A DNA stretch of 64,000 nt, from contig NZ_BTCK01000002.1 in assembly GCF_033239625.1 (NCBI RefSeq), positions 124,001 through 188,000 of the forward strand, read 5' to 3'. The notes under the pieces are model-generated. The model made no database searches, had not been told where the DNA came from, and saw only the letters and a program-made list of their open reading frames with translations. The position numbers and the translations under genes were made by a program. Positions 62,279 through 64,000 of this stretch are shown here, piece by piece (within the stretch, counting starts at the first letter, position 1; every line of letters starts with the position of its first letter). This stretch comes from Paenibacillus_T sp033239625. GTDB lineage: Bacteria; Bacillota; Bacilli; Paenibacillales; Paenibacillaceae.

Positions 62279-64000
62279 ATGGATAAGCCGTTCAAGAAAG
62301 GCATCAGCTTCCGTAACAAATTGCTCGTCACGTTCCTGCTCGTCAGCCTCCTCCCCATACTCGCGGTTGAGATGATGTCGTACTACACGTCGACTGTAGC
62401 CATGAAGAAGAATATGAACGATCTCATTAATGTGAATCTGCTGCAAACCTCGAAGAATCTGGACACTTCGCTGCAAAATTACGAGGATCTTCTCTTCCAA
62501 GTGTTCACCGACGATAACGTCATGAGTTTAGTCAAAGAAATCAACGACCCTGCTGCGGACTCGCTAGAGTTCAGCAGGCGCAAGCTCATTAACATATTGT
62601 CGCGATACTCCTATGCGAAGGAAGGCATTCGCAGCATTGCGATATTTACATCGAATAATACGCTCATCACGTACGACCGGCAGACCGGCTCTCCCTACGA
62701 TAATTTGTGGTCCAGCGAGAAGGACCTTATCCATCTGCCGATCTACCAGCAGGCATTGGAAGGGAAAGGGCGGTCCGTCATTACGCCGCCTCTGAAGATC
62801 GATACGATCAACAACAACGAGCAATATGGCTTCCATCTCGCCAGACAATTAAGCGATCTCAATGTTGCCAGCCTAGAACCCATTGGCGTGGCCGTCATTA
62901 CGGTGTACGAGTCCGTGCTCACGGAAGCGATCAATCTCGAAGAGTCGAGCGCCGCTGCGGGTTCGCCCCGGCTGAACAAGCGGAATTTTCTAACGGATGG
63001 GTCAGGCACCATCGTCTCCTCTCCAGACAAGTCTCAGATCGGTATGAATGTAAGTAATATCGTGACCGATTCTACCATTTTGAACACGTACTATAACCCT
63101 ACCAGCCATCTATGGGTGAACAATCTCGTCGATCAGAATCAATTGTTCCGCGAGATGTATGCGATGCAGACCATTACGCTTTATTCCGGGCTAGCAGCAG
63201 CGGTACTGACGATTGTTCTGATCACGATATTCTCAGGAAGGCTTACCCGTTCGATCAGGCGCATTTTGAAGGCGATGCGGACCGCTCAGCATGGGACGTT
63301 GGACGTTCAGGTAGAAGGTACGGCGCATGATGACTTATCCGTCATTGCGCTCAGCTTCAATAAGATGATGCTTCGGGTCAGCGAGCTGATGAATGAATCA
63401 AAGCGTGCCGTCGAGAAGCAGAAGGAAGCGGAGATTCGGGCGTTGGAGGCGCAGATCAATCCGCATTTTCTATACAATACGCTGGATTCTATTAACTGGA
63501 TGGCGATCGAGAAAGAAGAGTACCAGATCAGTCAGATGCTGAAGGAGCTGGCGCAAATTCTTCGGTACAGCGTGAAGGACAGCAACAAGCGCGTGACGCT
63601 GCGCGAAGAGCTGAAGTGGATGAACTCGTATGTATTTCTGCAGCAGCATCGATTCCGCTCGTCCTTCAATTGTGAGGTCGAATGTCCGGAGGCGCTCTAT
63701 CGCTATCAGGTGCATAAGCTGACGCTTCAGCCTTTCATTGAGAATGCAATCATCCACGGCTTCTATGGCGTGAACAGCGGCGGACTGATTCGGATCGTCG
63801 TGAAGGAGCTGGATACGAACCAGCTGATGATTCGAATCGAAGATAACGGTCTTGGCATGTCGGAGTCGAAGAGGAAGTCGCTCATCTCGGAGGATCGACA
63901 GGAGGACGAAGCGGCTGGCAGCGGACTAGGCGTCCGCAATGTCGCCGATCGTATTCGCAGCTATTACGGAAGCAGGGGCCATCTCGATATTCAGAGCGAG
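62279..64000 (+). CDS. YesM-type sensor histidine kinase (3' end beyond window)
   Basis: Open from ATG 62279 to the window edge (574 codons seen); AAAGGG upstream. Helix 1 LLVTFLLVSLLPILAVEMM, extracellular sensor (YEDLLFQVFTDDNVMSLVKEI...GSGTIVSSPDKSQIGM), helix 2 near 300-320 (ITLYSGLAAAVLTIVLITIF), HAMP, phosphoacceptor His396 in LEAQINPHFLYNTLDSINW, ATPase motifs LQPFIENAIIHGF, EDNGLGMSE and GLGVRNVADRI. Divergent from the secreted glycosidase, so probably a third carbohydrate-sensing system; its response regulator should lie just past the window. Confidence 0.93.
   Translation, partial: MDKPFKKGISFRNKLLVTFLLVSLLPILAVEMMSYYTSTVAMKKNMNDLINVNLLQTSKNLDTSLQNYEDLLFQVFTDDNVMSLVKEINDPAADSLEFSRRKLINILSRYSYAKEGIRSIAIFTSNNTLITYDRQTGSPYDNLWSSEKDLIHLPIYQQALEGKGRSVITPPLKIDTINNNEQYGFHLARQLSDLNVASLEPIGVAVITVYESVLTEAINLEESSAAAGSPRLNKRNFLTDGSGTIVSSPDKSQIGMNVSNIVTDSTILNTYYNPTSHLWVNNLVDQNQLFREMYAMQTITLYSGLAAAVLTIVLITIFSGRLTRSIRRILKAMRTAQHGTLDVQVEGTAHDDLSVIALSFNKMMLRVSELMNESKRAVEKQKEAEIRALEAQINPHFLYNTLDSINWMAIEKEEYQISQMLKELAQILRYSVKDSNKRVTLREELKWMNSYVFLQQHRFRSSFNCEVECPEALYRYQVHKLTLQPFIENAIIHGFYGVNSGGLIRIVVKELDTNQLMIRIEDNGLGMSESKRKSLISEDRQEDEAAGSGLGVRNVADRIRSYYGSRGHLDIQSE

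Noticed and set aside
62019..62500. Minus-strand frames opposite the start of the third kinase and its promoter
   Set aside because: Antisense to a clear kinase N-terminus and AT-rich promoter; no support.

Overview
The window looks like a Paenibacillaceae chromosome (Paenibacillus or a close relative such as Cohnella). The reasons are a gerA-type spore germination operon, strong AGGAGG ribosome binding sites with frequent GTG starts, S-layer homology (SLH) anchoring of a very large glycosidase, and several YesM/YesN-type two-component systems paired with CUT1 sugar ABC importers. No tRNA, rRNA or CRISPR array was seen. Species assignment is inference.

Layout. 1-2 kb: the end of a germinant receptor operon (GerB tail, GerC, small membrane protein). 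2-9 kb: a 2,244-residue secreted, SLH-anchored beta-helix glycosidase that I read as GH87-like (alpha-1,3-glucanase). 9.5-13.6 kb: AraC regulator divergent from uxaB-uxaA (galacturonate catabolism). 13.7-15.4 kb: PadR regulator plus a fused RodA/FtsW-like membrane protein. 15.9-17.4 kb: an orphan BtrH-like protein. 18.1-30.1 kb: a long collinear polysaccharide-utilisation locus: two permeases, binding protein, YesM kinase, YesN regulator, heparinase II/III-type lyase, GH88 unsaturated uronyl hydrolase and a DUF2264 (GH154-type) protein. Its lyase and hydrolases release uronate-type sugars; uxaBA could feed some of these to central metabolism. 30-39.8 kb: ordinary accessory genes (LysR/MFS efflux pair, DUF915-like lipase with repeats, pentapeptide protein, serine hydrolase, stalk-domain protein, NIPSNAP).

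40-49 kb is a lower-GC mobile island. It holds one intact IS110-family transposase with a structured non-coding 5' flank, a second IS110 gene broken by an internal deletion, a third N-terminal remnant, a serine recombinase with an in-frame stop, a comM-like fragment, several unrecognised small genes, and one small gene split at a perfect -1 slippery heptamer. 49.3-58.4 kb is a second sugar locus (YesM/YesN, binding protein, two permeases, GH36 alpha-galactosidase). 58.8-64 kb has a lipoprotein, a small hypothetical, a secreted clan-A-like glycosidase with a carbohydrate-binding module inserted in permuted order, and the start of a third YesM-type kinase.

The most unusual non-coding feature is a family of ~185-nt intergenic repeats (four full copies plus a remnant) built as block1-block2-core-block2'-block1'. 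The arms differ between copies but remain complementary within each copy. A 58-nt repeat family and a second nested element at 48.9-49.2 kb accompany it.
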